A stretch of 64,000 bases of DNA from Flavobacterium sp. KJJ (GTDB lineage Bacteria; Bacteroidota; Bacteroidia; Flavobacteriales; Flavobacteriaceae): the NCBI RefSeq assembly GCF_000708595.2, contig NZ_JARP01000001.1, positions 1,116,001 to 1,180,000 on the forward strand, in the 5' to 3' direction. A program made the position numbers and the translations under genes. Each line of letters starts with the position of its first letter. Positions within the stretch are counted from its first letter, which is position 1. This document shows, one piece after another, positions 33,051 to 41,682 of this stretch. Below the pieces are notes generated by a model. That model was not told the DNA's origin. It was given only the letters and a program-made list of their open reading frames with translations, and searched no databases.

Positions 33051-35162
33051 ATGAATACAGAATTATTACACGCCAAACTAAAAGAAAATTTTGGTTTTGA
33101 AAAGTTTAGACCAAATCAGGAAACTATTATAAATGCAATTCTTTCCGGACAAGATACTCTTGCAATTATGCCAACGGGCGGAGGGAAATCGATTTGTTTT
33201 CAATTACCAGCTTTAGTACTGCCAGGTATTACAATTGTTATTTCGCCTTTAATAGCTTTAATGAAAGATCAAGTCGATAGCTTGAAAACTAACGGAATTA
33301 CAGCTTGTTACATAAACAGCAGTCAATCTAGTGAAGAACAGCAATATTATATTGATAATTTAAAATCGAATACTTTTAAGCTTGTTTATATTGCACCAGA
33401 AAGTTTATCATATTTAGATGCTGTTTTTAATGAATTGACAATCAGCTTAATTGCAATTGATGAAGCGCATTGTATTTCATCTTGGGGGCATGATTTTAGG
33501 CCAGCTTATACTAATTTGGGTTATTTAAAAAGCCGCTTCCCTTCTACTCCAGTTTTAGCATTGACTGCAACTGCCGATAAAGCAACACGTACAGATATTA
33601 CGAAACAATTAAAATTAAAAAATCCAAAAACTTTTATTGCTTCCTTTGATAGAAAAAACTTGAGTTTGGAAGTTCGTCCAGCTTTAGACAGGGTAAAGCA
33701 AATCATAGAGTTTGTAGAAAATAAACCGAATGAATCTGGAATAATTTATTGCCTCAGCAGAAAAACAACTGAAGAATTAGCCGATAAATTAAAGAAAAAT
33801 GGAATTTCTGCCAAAGCATATCATGCTGGTTTAGATAATACTCTTCGTGCTAAAACACAAGATGAATTTATTAATGACGATTGTCAGGTAGTTTGTGCTA
33901 CAATTGCCTTTGGGATGGGAATTGATAAATCAAATGTGCGCTGGGTGATACATTATAATTTGCCTAAAAATATTGAAGGTTATTATCAGGAAATTGGTCG
34001 TGCTGGTCGCGATGGACTACCAGCAGAAACAGTTCTATTTGAAAGTTATGCGGATGTTATTCAGCTTCAGAAATTTGCTTCGGACGGATTAAATTCTGAC
34101 GTGCAGCTTGCCAAATTAGACCGAATGAAGCAATACGCAGATGCATTAAGCTGCAGACGAAAAATTCTTCTTTCGTATTTTGGAGAATTAGTAACTGAGA
34201 ATTGCGGTAATTGCGACATCTGTAAAAATCCTCCAGTTTTTTTTGATGGAACAATTTTAGCACAGAAAGCCCTCTCAGCAATTAGCCGTCTGCAAGAATC
34301 TGAACCTTTGGCGGTAATTGTAGATTTTTTGAGAGGCTCGAGAAACGCGTATATTTACGAAAAAAATTATCAAAGCTTAAAAACGTACGGAATAGGCGCT
34401 GATATTTCTTGGTACGACTGGAATCAATATCTTATTCAGCTTATAAATTTAGGTTATTGCGAAATTGCTTTTCATCAGCATAATAAAATTCTTCTAACGC
34501 CCTTTGCCAGAAAAGTTTTATTTGAAGGAGAGAAAGTAAAATTAACAACTGTTGTTAAAAAAGCAATTGATAAAAACGAAATTAAGGAAGCAAAAGCTAA
34601 AACAACTAAAATTACTCTTTTTGAGATACTTAGAAAATTACGTTATGAAATTTCTAAAGATGAAGAAGTTCCTGCCTATGTAATTTTTAGCGATGCTGCT
34701 TTAAGGCAAATGGAAAATACACGCCCAATGAGCGATGAAGAATTTCTTGCAATAGATGGTGTTGGTAAAGCAAAATTAGAAAAATATGGTCAGGAATTTA
34801 TAGATGCAATTGTTTATTTTGAAAATGCAAAAAAGAAAGCAAAGGCGAAGACTAAAAAAGAAGGCAACACATATAAAACAACCTTAGAGCTTTTTGAAAA
34901 CGGTAATACAATTGCAGAAATTGCAGAAAAAAGAAATCTAGGGCAGACTACCATAGTTTCTCACTTGGCAAAATTATATGTTGACGGACATGATTTTGAC
35001 TTAAGTCAATTTATTTCTGATGAAGAAGTATTAATGCTGCATAAAGCGCAAGTTGAACTTGAATATCCGACAGCTTTAAAGCCGTATTATGATCATTTTG
35101 AAGAAAAACTATCTTACGATAAAATTAGGTTTGGTCTTGCTATTGTTGAAAGAAATAAGTAA
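33051..35162 (+). CDS. recQ: ATP-dependent DNA helicase RecQ
   Basis: A 703-residue 3'-5' helicase for recombination and replication-fork repair. Walker A PTGGGKS is at residues 41-47 and the DEAH box (IDEAHCISSWGHDFRP) at 137-140. Motif VI is QEIGRAGRDG near 315. The RQC zinc module follows with CRRKILLSYF and CGNCDIC near 368-395. An HRDC domain lies near 530-610 and a helix-turn-helix extension (TIAEIAEKRNLGQTTIVSHLAKL) near 625-660. The C-terminal extension is common in Bacteroidota RecQ. It has its own 104-nt upstream region after a terminator. Confidence 0.94.
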   Translation: MNTELLHAKLKENFGFEKFRPNQETIINAILSGQDTLAIMPTGGGKSICFQLPALVLPGITIVISPLIALMKDQVDSLKTNGITACYINSSQSSEEQQYYIDNLKSNTFKLVYIAPESLSYLDAVFNELTISLIAIDEAHCISSWGHDFRPAYTNLGYLKSRFPSTPVLALTATADKATRTDITKQLKLKNPKTFIASFDRKNLSLEVRPALDRVKQIIEFVENKPNESGIIYCLSRKTTEELADKLKKNGISAKAYHAGLDNTLRAKTQDEFINDDCQVVCATIAFGMGIDKSNVRWVIHYNLPKNIEGYYQEIGRAGRDGLPAETVLFESYADVIQLQKFASDGLNSDVQLAKLDRMKQYADALSCRRKILLSYFGELVTENCGNCDICKNPPVFFDGTILAQKALSAISRLQESEPLAVIVDFLRGSRNAYIYEKNYQSLKTYGIGADISWYDWNQYLIQLINLGYCEIAFHQHNKILLTPFARKVLFEGEKVKLTTVVKKAIDKNEIKEAKAKTTKITLFEILRKLRYEISKDEEVPAYVIFSDAALRQMENTRPMSDEEFLAIDGVGKAKLEKYGQEFIDAIVYFENAKKKAKAKTKKEGNTYKTTLELFENGNTIAEIAEKRNLGQTTIVSHLAKLYVDGHDFDLSQFISDEEVLMLHKAQVELEYPTALKPYYDHFEEKLSYDKIRFGLAIVERNK

Positions 35163-35190
35163 TTATCTCATTATATACATTACAAAAAAC

Positions 35191-35230
35191 AAAAAAATTC
35201 TGTGAATAAACTTCACAGGATTTTTTTGTT
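35191..35230. terminator. bidirectional terminator
   Basis: AAAAAAATTCTGTGA and TCACAGGATTTTTTT pair over 15 positions (one G-U) around a 7-nt loop between convergent recQ and DinB genes. Confidence 0.88.
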
Positions 35231-35249
35231 TTTTTATTTTTAAGACTTC

Positions 35250-35765
35250 TTATAAATACCTTTCCTTGAAAACTTTTTGATGATGTTTTTGGTGACCAAT
35301 AATAACAAAACCTAAAGCTCTTACAGAAATTGGATTGTTTGAAGCTGTTCCAATTCGTTTAAGCTGTTCTTCAGATAAACTTTTATAAAACAATAAAGTA
35401 GAATGTCTTAAGGCCGACAGTTCCGTAAGCAAATCTTGAATACTTCTGTTATTTGAATTTGTATTATTTGCATAATCATCTTCTTCAAAACTAGCCAAAG
35501 GTGTTTTATCATTTCTTGAAAATCGTAAAGCGCGGTAAGCAAAAATACGTTCAGAATCGATAAGATGCTGAATAATATCTTTGATTGTCCACTTTCCTTC
35601 TGCATAACGATAATCAAATTTGTCCATTGGAATATCTTGAACAAATCGAATAAAACCATGTAAAGAAATCTCTAACTCTTCAATTAAATTTACATCTCCG
35701 GCTTCTTGGATATAAGTTGTAAATCCGCCTGAATATTCATTTTCTGATAATTGATCTGAATTCAT
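35250..35765 (-). CDS. DinB family protein
   Basis: A 171-residue four-helix-bundle protein of the DinB/YfiT class. The three metal-ligand histidines are likely those in IIQHLIDSERIF near residue 70 and in IIGHQKHHQKVF near the C-terminus. Family members are metal-dependent thiol-S-transferases or damage-inducible proteins of unclear function. In low-GC bacteria some act with bacillithiol, which is notable because a YpdA homologue is encoded at 50.6 kb. The ATG at 35765 is chosen over an upstream TTG. Confidence 0.83.
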   Translation of the reverse strand: MNSDQLSENEYSGGFTTYIQEAGDVNLIEELEISLHGFIRFVQDIPMDKFDYRYAEGKWTIKDIIQHLIDSERIFAYRALRFSRNDKTPLASFEEDDYANNTNSNNRSIQDLLTELSALRHSTLLFYKSLSEEQLKRIGTASNNPISVRALGFVIIGHQKHHQKVFKERYL

Positions 35766-35806
35766 TTTAGACAATTTTTAATTTGTTATATAAATAAATT
35801 AACTTT

Positions 35807-38392
35807 TTAAGCTGAATTTCTACTAGCATTGGTATTTCCAAAAAGTGATCTGGTAACGATTTTTTCGTATACTTTAATCAATTCCTCATTAACGTTATTT
35901 TCTTTATTCAATTCATTAATTTTCAATAATGCATATTGCTGTATTGTCAACAGTGGCAATACAATACGTTCTCTTACTTGAATTGATGCTATACCATCAG
36001 GATAATTTTCCATCAAGGTTTTATGACCTGCAATTTTCAACAAAAGACGTTTCGTTTCAGAAAACTCGTCGTAAATAATCTGCCAAAATTCACCAAATTC
36101 AGGATCTTTTCTCATGTAAGCTGTTAGGGGCAAAAATGATTTTGCCAATGACATCATACTGTTTTCTAAAAGCGTTTTAAAGAACAAAGAGTTGTGATAT
36201 AAATCTTGAACTTTATCCCATTGACCGCTTTCTTCGAAGTATTTTAAAGCTGTTCCTACTCCAAAGAATCCAGGTACATTTTGTTTTAATTGACTCCAAG
36301 AACCAACAAAAGGAATTGCTCTCAAATCAGCGAAATCCAACGATTCTGATTTGCTTCTTTTTGAAGGACGGCTTCCAATATTTGTTTTAGAGTAATATTT
36401 CAGGGTACTCATCTTCTCTAGATATGGAATGAACTTTGGATGATTTTTAAAGCTTAAATATTTTTCATATCCTAAACCAGCCAATTGTGTCAAAATCTGA
36501 GTTTCATCAGCAGTCAGTTCATTTTTACCTTTGCTGAAAACCTGATTAGTCACTCCGGCACTCAATAAGTTTTCAATATTATAACGGCATGAATCTAAAG
36601 TTCCAAAATTAGAACTAATCGTTTGTCCTTGAACTGTTATTTGAATTTCGTTATTTTCAATTTTTGGACCTAGAGAAGCATAGAATTTATGTGTTTTTCC
36701 ACCGCCACGCGCTGGAGGCCCACCTCGACCATCAAAGAAAATAGCTTTTATACCATATTTTCTAGAAATTTCAGTTAAAGAAATTTTTGCCTGATAAATG
36801 CTCCAGTTGGCCATCAAGTAACCTCCATCTTTTGTCCCGTCAGAGAAACCTAACATGATAGTTTGTTTGTTTCCACGTTCCTTTAAATGCTTAGCATACT
36901 CCGGATTCGTATATAACTGCTCCATAATTTGATGTGCATTTTGCAAATCGTCAACAGATTCAAAAAGCGGAATAATATCAACTGTTGGATTTTCCCAATT
37001 ATTCAAACGAATCATTGCGAATGTCTCCATTACGTTTAATGCACTTTCATTATTACTGATAATGTAACGGTTAGCTCCAAATTCGCCATTGGCTTTTTGA
37101 ATCGTTTTAATAGCCTGAACAGACTCTAAAGTAGATTTAGTTATTTCATCATCAAAATCATTTGGATTTAAATCGCCCTTTACTTTTGATAAAACCACTA
37201 ATTTATCTGCTTCAGATAATTCGAAATAATTTGCAGGGAAAATTGCAGAACCTGAATTTAAATAATGATTTACAACATCTTTAAATACTAAATCGTGAAT
37301 TTTGCTGTTTTGACGAATATCCAAAGTCGCAAAATGAAATCCAAATAAATTAATTTTAACCAAAAACGCTTCTAATTCATCTAGATAAAGTGACTGGTGT
37401 TTTTCTATAATAATGGTTCTAATTTTATTTAATTGCGAAAGCATTTCCTCTAAAGTAATATAAATTTCACCTTTTGAATAAAATACAGAACGGTAAAGTT
37501 TATGTTCAAGTTCAGACACCAAAGTATCTACACCTGAGAATGTTAACTTTCGTTTTAAATTTCTCATTTCAACATAATAACACTTCAAAATTGAAGTACG
37601 CAAACGATCTGCAACTTTTAAAGTAATTTCTGTAGTAACAAAAGGATTTCCATCACGGTCTCCTCCCGGCCAAAATCCAAGCTTGATCAATTGATTTTGA
37701 ATGGCATTTCCTTGAAGAATATTTTTCTGCAAATAATGAACAATTTCACCAGAGGTTGCATAAAATACATTTTCTAAATACCATATTAATGAAACTGCTT
37801 CATCATAAGGATTTGGTTTTTCGTTTTGAATAAAAGGAGTTTTACCCAGCTGCGCCAATAACTGCTTAATCTGTAACAAATCATTCAAACGAATTGCTTC
37901 AGTTAAATCATTTATAATTCCTAAAACAGGCCCAGGATAAAATTGGGTAGGGTGCGCTGTTAAAACGGTTCTGACGTTAAAGTTTTCAAGAAATTCTATC
38001 AATTCGTCGTCTTTCTCTTTTGCATCTGATTTTTCTTTAATATCACGCAAAGAGCCACGCCCTTCCATGTTATTTACTTCAGGAAAAGCCGCATCTTCAA
38101 TAGCATCAAACAATACAATCTGACGTTCTATATACTGAATAAATCGAAACATTAAGTCGATTTTTTCTGTCTCCGATGCGTTATTTAAGTATTTTTGAGA
38201 AAAGAAATCAAAAATTTCTTTTGGAGTTTCTTGCTTTTTAAATCCCGTTTCGCAAGTTTCTGTAAATAAAGGCAGTAAAACCCCTGTATTATCTATAGAA
38301 TCAAATGGCAATGTTATAAAAACACTATTATAAATGTGGTATTTAGAGAGAACGTCTTTATTAAAACGCTCAATTTTTGGTAACGTGTACAT
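35807..38392 (-). CDS. ppc: phosphoenolpyruvate carboxylase
   Basis: An 861-residue PEPC that carboxylates PEP to oxaloacetate as an anaplerotic step. The catalytic histidine is His147 in VLTAHPTQ. GGDRDGNPFVT (PEP/metal site) is near 241 and the conserved TLDIRQNS near 355. The C-terminal loop is FDGRGGPPARGGG near 555, where the classical motif reads FHGRGG with GRGGGP. The His-to-Asp change and PPA insertion define the variant typical of Bacteroidota. Length is close to the family norm (about 880-900). It is transcribed from its own region after the Lrp terminator. Confidence 0.93.
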   Translation of the reverse strand: MYTLPKIERFNKDVLSKYHIYNSVFITLPFDSIDNTGVLLPLFTETCETGFKKQETPKEIFDFFSQKYLNNASETEKIDLMFRFIQYIERQIVLFDAIEDAAFPEVNNMEGRGSLRDIKEKSDAKEKDDELIEFLENFNVRTVLTAHPTQFYPGPVLGIINDLTEAIRLNDLLQIKQLLAQLGKTPFIQNEKPNPYDEAVSLIWYLENVFYATSGEIVHYLQKNILQGNAIQNQLIKLGFWPGGDRDGNPFVTTEITLKVADRLRTSILKCYYVEMRNLKRKLTFSGVDTLVSELEHKLYRSVFYSKGEIYITLEEMLSQLNKIRTIIIEKHQSLYLDELEAFLVKINLFGFHFATLDIRQNSKIHDLVFKDVVNHYLNSGSAIFPANYFELSEADKLVVLSKVKGDLNPNDFDDEITKSTLESVQAIKTIQKANGEFGANRYIISNNESALNVMETFAMIRLNNWENPTVDIIPLFESVDDLQNAHQIMEQLYTNPEYAKHLKERGNKQTIMLGFSDGTKDGGYLMANWSIYQAKISLTEISRKYGIKAIFFDGRGGPPARGGGKTHKFYASLGPKIENNEIQITVQGQTISSNFGTLDSCRYNIENLLSAGVTNQVFSKGKNELTADETQILTQLAGLGYEKYLSFKNHPKFIPYLEKMSTLKYYSKTNIGSRPSKRSKSESLDFADLRAIPFVGSWSQLKQNVPGFFGVGTALKYFEESGQWDKVQDLYHNSLFFKTLLENSMMSLAKSFLPLTAYMRKDPEFGEFWQIIYDEFSETKRLLLKIAGHKTLMENYPDGIASIQVRERIVLPLLTIQQYALLKINELNKENNVNEELIKVYEKIVTRSLFGNTNASRNSA

Positions 38393-38423
38393 AATCGTGT
38401 TATAGTTGGTTGGTTAATAGGTC

Positions 38424-38454
38424 ATAAAAAAACCCCAAGAATAAACTTGAGGTT
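38424..38454 (-). terminator. terminator of the Lrp/AsnC gene
   Basis: On the minus strand AACCTCAAG and CTTGGGGTT pair (one G-U) around a 6-nt loop followed by seven Ts, 29 nt after the stop codon and just upstream of ppc. Confidence 0.85.
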
Positions 38455-38482
38455 ATATTTTAATATAGCATTCAAGAAAATA

Positions 38483-38962
38483 TTACATATTTTTAAAAAT
38501 AGTATGCATCAAACGCTTCTTATCGTTTATACTTTCTTCTAGTGAAATCATTGTTTCTGTTCTGTAAACGCCTTCGATATCATCAATCATGAAGATAACT
38601 TCTTTCGCATGCTTAGTATCTTTCGCTCTAATTTTGCAAAAGATATTGAATTTTCCTGTCGTTACAGAAGCTACCGTTACGAATGGAATTTGATTGATTC
38701 GCTCTAATACAAATTTAGTTTGAGATGTATTATTAAGGAATACACCTACATAAGCAATAAATGAATACCCTAATTTATCGTAATCTAAGGCTAATGAAGA
38801 TCCCATTATTATACCTGCGTCTTCCATTTTTTTTACTCTAACATGTACTGTTCCAGCAGATATCAATAGTTTTTTTGCAATGTCAGTAAACGGAACTCTC
38901 GTATTGTCTATTAACATATCTAAAATCTGGTGATCTACTTCATCTAAACGAAATTTACTCAT
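38483..38962 (-). CDS. Lrp/AsnC family transcriptional regulator
   Basis: A 159-residue feast/famine regulator. The N-terminal AsnC helix-turn-helix (LDEVDHQILDMLIDNTRVPFTDIAKKLLISAGTVHVRVKKM) occupies residues ~4-50, and the RAM ligand-binding domain (residues ~65-145) has the VASVTTGKFNIFCKIRAKD strand region. Such proteins form dimers to octamers and respond to amino acids. It lies 77 nt downstream of the M14 peptidase gene on the same strand and may be co-transcribed with it. Its effector is not determinable. Confidence 0.92.
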   Translation of the reverse strand: MSKFRLDEVDHQILDMLIDNTRVPFTDIAKKLLISAGTVHVRVKKMEDAGIIMGSSLALDYDKLGYSFIAYVGVFLNNTSQTKFVLERINQIPFVTVASVTTGKFNIFCKIRAKDTKHAKEVIFMIDDIEGVYRTETMISLEESINDKKRLMHTIFKNM

Positions 38963-39039
38963 AATTCTTTAATTAATATTACTAATTGCTATTACAAAGT
39001 ATAAAAATATATATAAAAAACAACAAATTCACAAAAAAT

Positions 39040-40194
39040 TTAACTTTTTATCAATCCGTTAACAAATTTAACATTTTTATTTAAATAAAAATCTGCTTTT
39101 TGATTTGTTTTCGGAAAATTACTGTAATCATCAGAATAAAAAGCTCCTTTAGCATCATATTCGTAATGTCCAAAATAATTTTCCAATTCGCCTACTTCAA
39201 CAATGTAAGCGTTAAAATGAATTGTATTTTCAATCAATTCCTCTTTGTATTGTGCGACAAAATTCGTAATAATTTCGATACCATCATAATTTATTTTGAT
39301 ATTTTTATACATAAAATCATAAAAAACGACTTTATTTTGTGAAATATTCAAATAATCAGAAATTCTGTTATCAACTAAATCGTTTTCGGATATGAGTTTA
39401 AAGCTTGAAATTAGTGAGAAAAATATGAACTTTCTCGTGATTTCTCTATCATAATCGCCGTTGTAGTGCCCTGCTTCAAATAAAATTGTCGGCACCCCTA
39501 AAAATTGGAATGTATCTCCTATACAGTTGATATTAAACGAATCATCAAAACGCCCCACCTGGCCGGGAATGTATTTTTGCAACTCATCATTAATTCCGGC
39601 AATCAAATTAATTGCTTTTAATCTATTATCATTAATTTCTCTCTCTTCATTGTAAGAAGGAGCTAAAAATGAAACAGTTGCAGGTTTTCCTGTATCTCCA
39701 GCACCAAAAATAGTACGCTGATCGTGAAGATTAAAGCAATAATGGGGTTTAAAGCTTTCGAATGCAGCTCTTAGCACATTGCTTTCTGGCTGTGTCAGGT
39801 TTTGCGAGTCACGGTTCAGGTCTATCTTATTGGCATTTTCACGTGTATAAAGCTTTGCTCCGTCAGGATTTAATATCGGAATGCAGTAGAAAGTAAATGT
39901 TTTAAGCATTTTAGATGCAAACTCAGATCCGCTGTTTAATACATTAAGAAAGTCAAACAATGCTTTTGTTGTTGTGCTTTCATTTCCGTGCATTTGCGAC
40001 CAAAGATAAATTCTAGTTTCTCCGTTACCAATTTGATAACTATATATAGGTTGCTCTAAAACTGACTTTCCAATAATTGTTACTTGATTATTAGTATTTA
40101 ATTTATCTAATAAAGGCTGAATATGGTCTAAAGTTAAGTAACGGCCTCTTATAGATTGTTCTTTGTATTGCTCAAATAATTCTTCTAAATTCAT
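39040..40194 (-). CDS. M14 family zinc carboxypeptidase-like protein
   Basis: A 384-residue M14-type peptidase. Zinc ligands are the His and Glu of QMHGNESTTT near residue 68 and the histidine of NLHDQRTIFG near 155. The substrate-binding NPDGA and the catalytic glutamate region FEAGHYNGDYDRE (near 238) are present. There is no signal peptide, so it is cytoplasmic, unlike secreted carboxypeptidases. Bacterial cytoplasmic M14 proteins often process murein peptides or polyglutamylated substrates. Its upstream region holds three GTTTAC-type operator sites shared with the divergent XRE regulator, the nearest 14 nt from the start codon. Confidence 0.84.
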   Translation of the reverse strand: MNLEELFEQYKEQSIRGRYLTLDHIQPLLDKLNTNNQVTIIGKSVLEQPIYSYQIGNGETRIYLWSQMHGNESTTTKALFDFLNVLNSGSEFASKMLKTFTFYCIPILNPDGAKLYTRENANKIDLNRDSQNLTQPESNVLRAAFESFKPHYCFNLHDQRTIFGAGDTGKPATVSFLAPSYNEEREINDNRLKAINLIAGINDELQKYIPGQVGRFDDSFNINCIGDTFQFLGVPTILFEAGHYNGDYDREITRKFIFFSLISSFKLISENDLVDNRISDYLNISQNKVVFYDFMYKNIKINYDGIEIITNFVAQYKEELIENTIHFNAYIVEVGELENYFGHYEYDAKGAFYSDDYSNFPKTNQKADFYLNKNVKFVNGLIKS

Positions 40195-40207
40195 TGTCTT
40201 TTAATTA

Positions 40208-40223
40208 GTTTACAAAAGTAAAC
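40208..40223. promoter_or_regulatory. operator site 1, GTTTAC-AAAA-GTAAAC
   Basis: A perfect inverted repeat with 4-nt spacer, 14 nt before the M14 start codon. This is the best match to the consensus shared by six sites in the intergenic region. Confidence 0.65.
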
Positions 40224-40231
40224 ATCTTTAT

Positions 40232-40247
40232 TTTTACAATTGTAAAC
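40232..40247. promoter_or_regulatory. operator site 2, TTTTAC-AATT-GTAAAC
   Basis: One mismatch from GTTTAC-N4-GTAAAC. Its centre is 24 nt from site 1. The core TTTACAATTGTAAA is a perfect palindrome. Confidence 0.62.
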
Positions 40248-40264
40248 AATCAAAAAAGTCTAAA

Positions 40265-40280
40265 ATTTAGAATTGTAAAC
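40265..40280. promoter_or_regulatory. operator site 3 (weak), ATTTAG-AATT-GTAAAC
   Basis: The right half is perfect and the left half matches 4 of 6 bases of GTTTAC. Confidence 0.4.
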
Positions 40281-40428
40281 AGATTTATAAATTAAGTATA
40301 GTTAATAGAATCAATGCGAGTTAACAATTGTTATTACTTTAATTGTTATTTATTAAATCATTTAATTTCAATGATTTAAACACTGCTATTTAAAGTTATT
40401 ATTATCTTATTATTAGATTAAAATGATA

Positions 40429-40444
40429 ATTTACAACTGTAAAA
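40429..40444. promoter_or_regulatory. operator site 4, ATTTAC-AACT-GTAAAA
   Basis: Both halves match the consensus at 5 of 6 bases. It is 63 nt before the XRE start codon. Confidence 0.55.
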
Positions 40445-40464
40445 TTGATTTACTGGATTCTTTT

Positions 40465-40480
40465 AGTTACATTTGTAAAC
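40465..40480. promoter_or_regulatory. operator site 5, AGTTAC-ATTT-GTAAAC
   Basis: The right half is perfect and the left half matches 4 of 6 bases. Centre-to-centre distance is 36 nt from site 4 and 35 nt to site 6. Confidence 0.5.
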
Positions 40481-40499
40481 AGTGTTTTTAATTTAAACA

Positions 40500-40515
40500 A
40501 TTTACAATGGTAAAC
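40500..40515. promoter_or_regulatory. operator site 6, ATTTAC-AATG-GTAAAC, containing the XRE start codon
   Basis: One mismatch from the consensus. The ATG at 40507 falls in the spacer, so the regulator's own coding sequence begins inside the site. Confidence 0.62.
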
Positions 40516-40983
40516 ATAGATGATTTTGTAAAAAGGCTTGAAATTATACTAGATTATTATGCTTTAAATGCTTCTTCATTTGCTGATAAAATTGGTGTGC
40601 AACGTTCTAGTATGTCTCACCTATTGTCAGGCAGAAATAAACCAAGCTTAGATTTTGTGATGAAAATCTTAGAGGTTTTTCCGGATGTAGATTTGTATTG
40701 GATATTAAACGGAAAAGGAACTTTCCCAAAAAGTAATGATGAAAGTTTAAATTCAAAAACAGATTCATCTTCAGAAATCACAAAATCAACCTCTCCTATT
40801 TCATTAAATGAAAATTTTGGTTCGACAGATTTATTTTCTGAAATCAATTATCAAGAAGAACAAAAAACAGAAAGTAAAAATTTTTCAGAAAATAAAAATT
40901 CCAATTTAGATTCTGATGAAAGGGAAATTGAGAAAATTGTCTTTTTTTATAAAAACGGAACATTTAAGGTGTATGTCCCGTAA
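40507..40983 (+). CDS. XRE-type helix-turn-helix regulator
   Basis: A 158-residue regulator. Residues ~5-62 form a phage-repressor-type HTH: ADKIGVQRSSMSHLLSGR with recognition helix around residues 28-42, then LDFVMKILEVFPDVDLYWILNGKG. Residues ~65-130 are a Ser/Asn/Glu-rich linker, and a short C-terminal segment (EIEKIVFFYKNGTFKVYVP) may be a dimer or ligand element. It is divergent from the M14 peptidase gene across 312 nt with six GTTTAC-N4-GTAAAC sites, which it very probably binds to control itself and the peptidase. The start at ATG 40507 lies inside site 6. Confidence 0.85.
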   Translation: MVNIDDFVKRLEIILDYYALNASSFADKIGVQRSSMSHLLSGRNKPSLDFVMKILEVFPDVDLYWILNGKGTFPKSNDESLNSKTDSSSEITKSTSPISLNENFGSTDLFSEINYQEEQKTESKNFSENKNSNLDSDEREIEKIVFFYKNGTFKVYVP

Positions 40984-41065
40984 TTTAATTTTTCGTGTAT
41001 TTGAAAATTTTTAAAAATATTTTTTATTTAAGCGATTCTCACGCAATCGAAAAAACATCGAAAAT

Positions 41066-41617
41066 TTATAATTGAAATCCGTCTTGTGGAATTTTACCTA
41101 AAACTCCTTCATAATGTTTTTTCAAAACTTGCAAATCCGCTTCATAATCTCCAGTCGGGAAAAATGGCTTTCCTAAATTAACTTCTTTTTTGCCCCAATC
41201 AAAAGCTACTGGAACAATTGGCACATTTGCTTTAAGCGCGATATAATAAAATCCGCTCTTTATTTCTTTTACATTTTTACGTGTTCCTTCTGGAGCAACA
41301 GCCAAACGAAAAACTTCTTTACGATCAAAAATAGCTGCAATAGAGTCGACTTTATTTAAGCCTCCCGAGCGATCTAAAGGTTCTCCTCCTGCGCTTCTAA
41401 AATAATATCCGAAAGGAAATTTGAACAATTCCTTTTTTCCAACCCAATTCATTTGCAGTCCGGAGATTCCTCTGGTAAAAATTCCCAAATAAAAATCATG
41501 ATTACTTGTATGAGGCATTACCATCATCACACATTTTTTTACTTCTGCATTTTCAATTCCTACTATTTTCCAGCCCATTAGCTTAAAAAAGATGAATTTG
41601 TACAATTGTTTCTTCAT
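41066..41617 (-). CDS. 1-acyl-glycerol-3-phosphate acyltransferase-like protein (PlsC family)
   Basis: A 183-residue acyltransferase with the catalytic HX4D motif in PHTSNHDFYLG near residue 35 and the second block APEGTRKNV near 105, which includes the EGTR phosphate-binding motif. PVAFDWGKKEV near 140 is the third block. It is short for PlsC (about 240) and lacks a strong N-terminal membrane helix, so it may be a peripheral enzyme or act on another acyl acceptor such as ornithine-lipid or lipid A precursors. Convergent with the XRE gene. Confidence 0.82.
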   Translation of the reverse strand: MKKQLYKFIFFKLMGWKIVGIENAEVKKCVMMVMPHTSNHDFYLGIFTRGISGLQMNWVGKKELFKFPFGYYFRSAGGEPLDRSGGLNKVDSIAAIFDRKEVFRLAVAPEGTRKNVKEIKSGFYYIALKANVPIVPVAFDWGKKEVNLGKPFFPTGDYEADLQVLKKHYEGVLGKIPQDGFQL

Positions 41618-41682
41618 TAAAATTTATTATTTCTGCAAAATAAAAGATTTAAAATGGTAATTTTGAGTAAAAGCATTATAAA

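Noticed and set aside
40208..40515. CRISPR or tandem-repeat array interpretation of the GTTTAC sites
   Set aside because: The units are short dyads with irregular spacing and no spacer-repeat regularity, so operators are the simpler reading.
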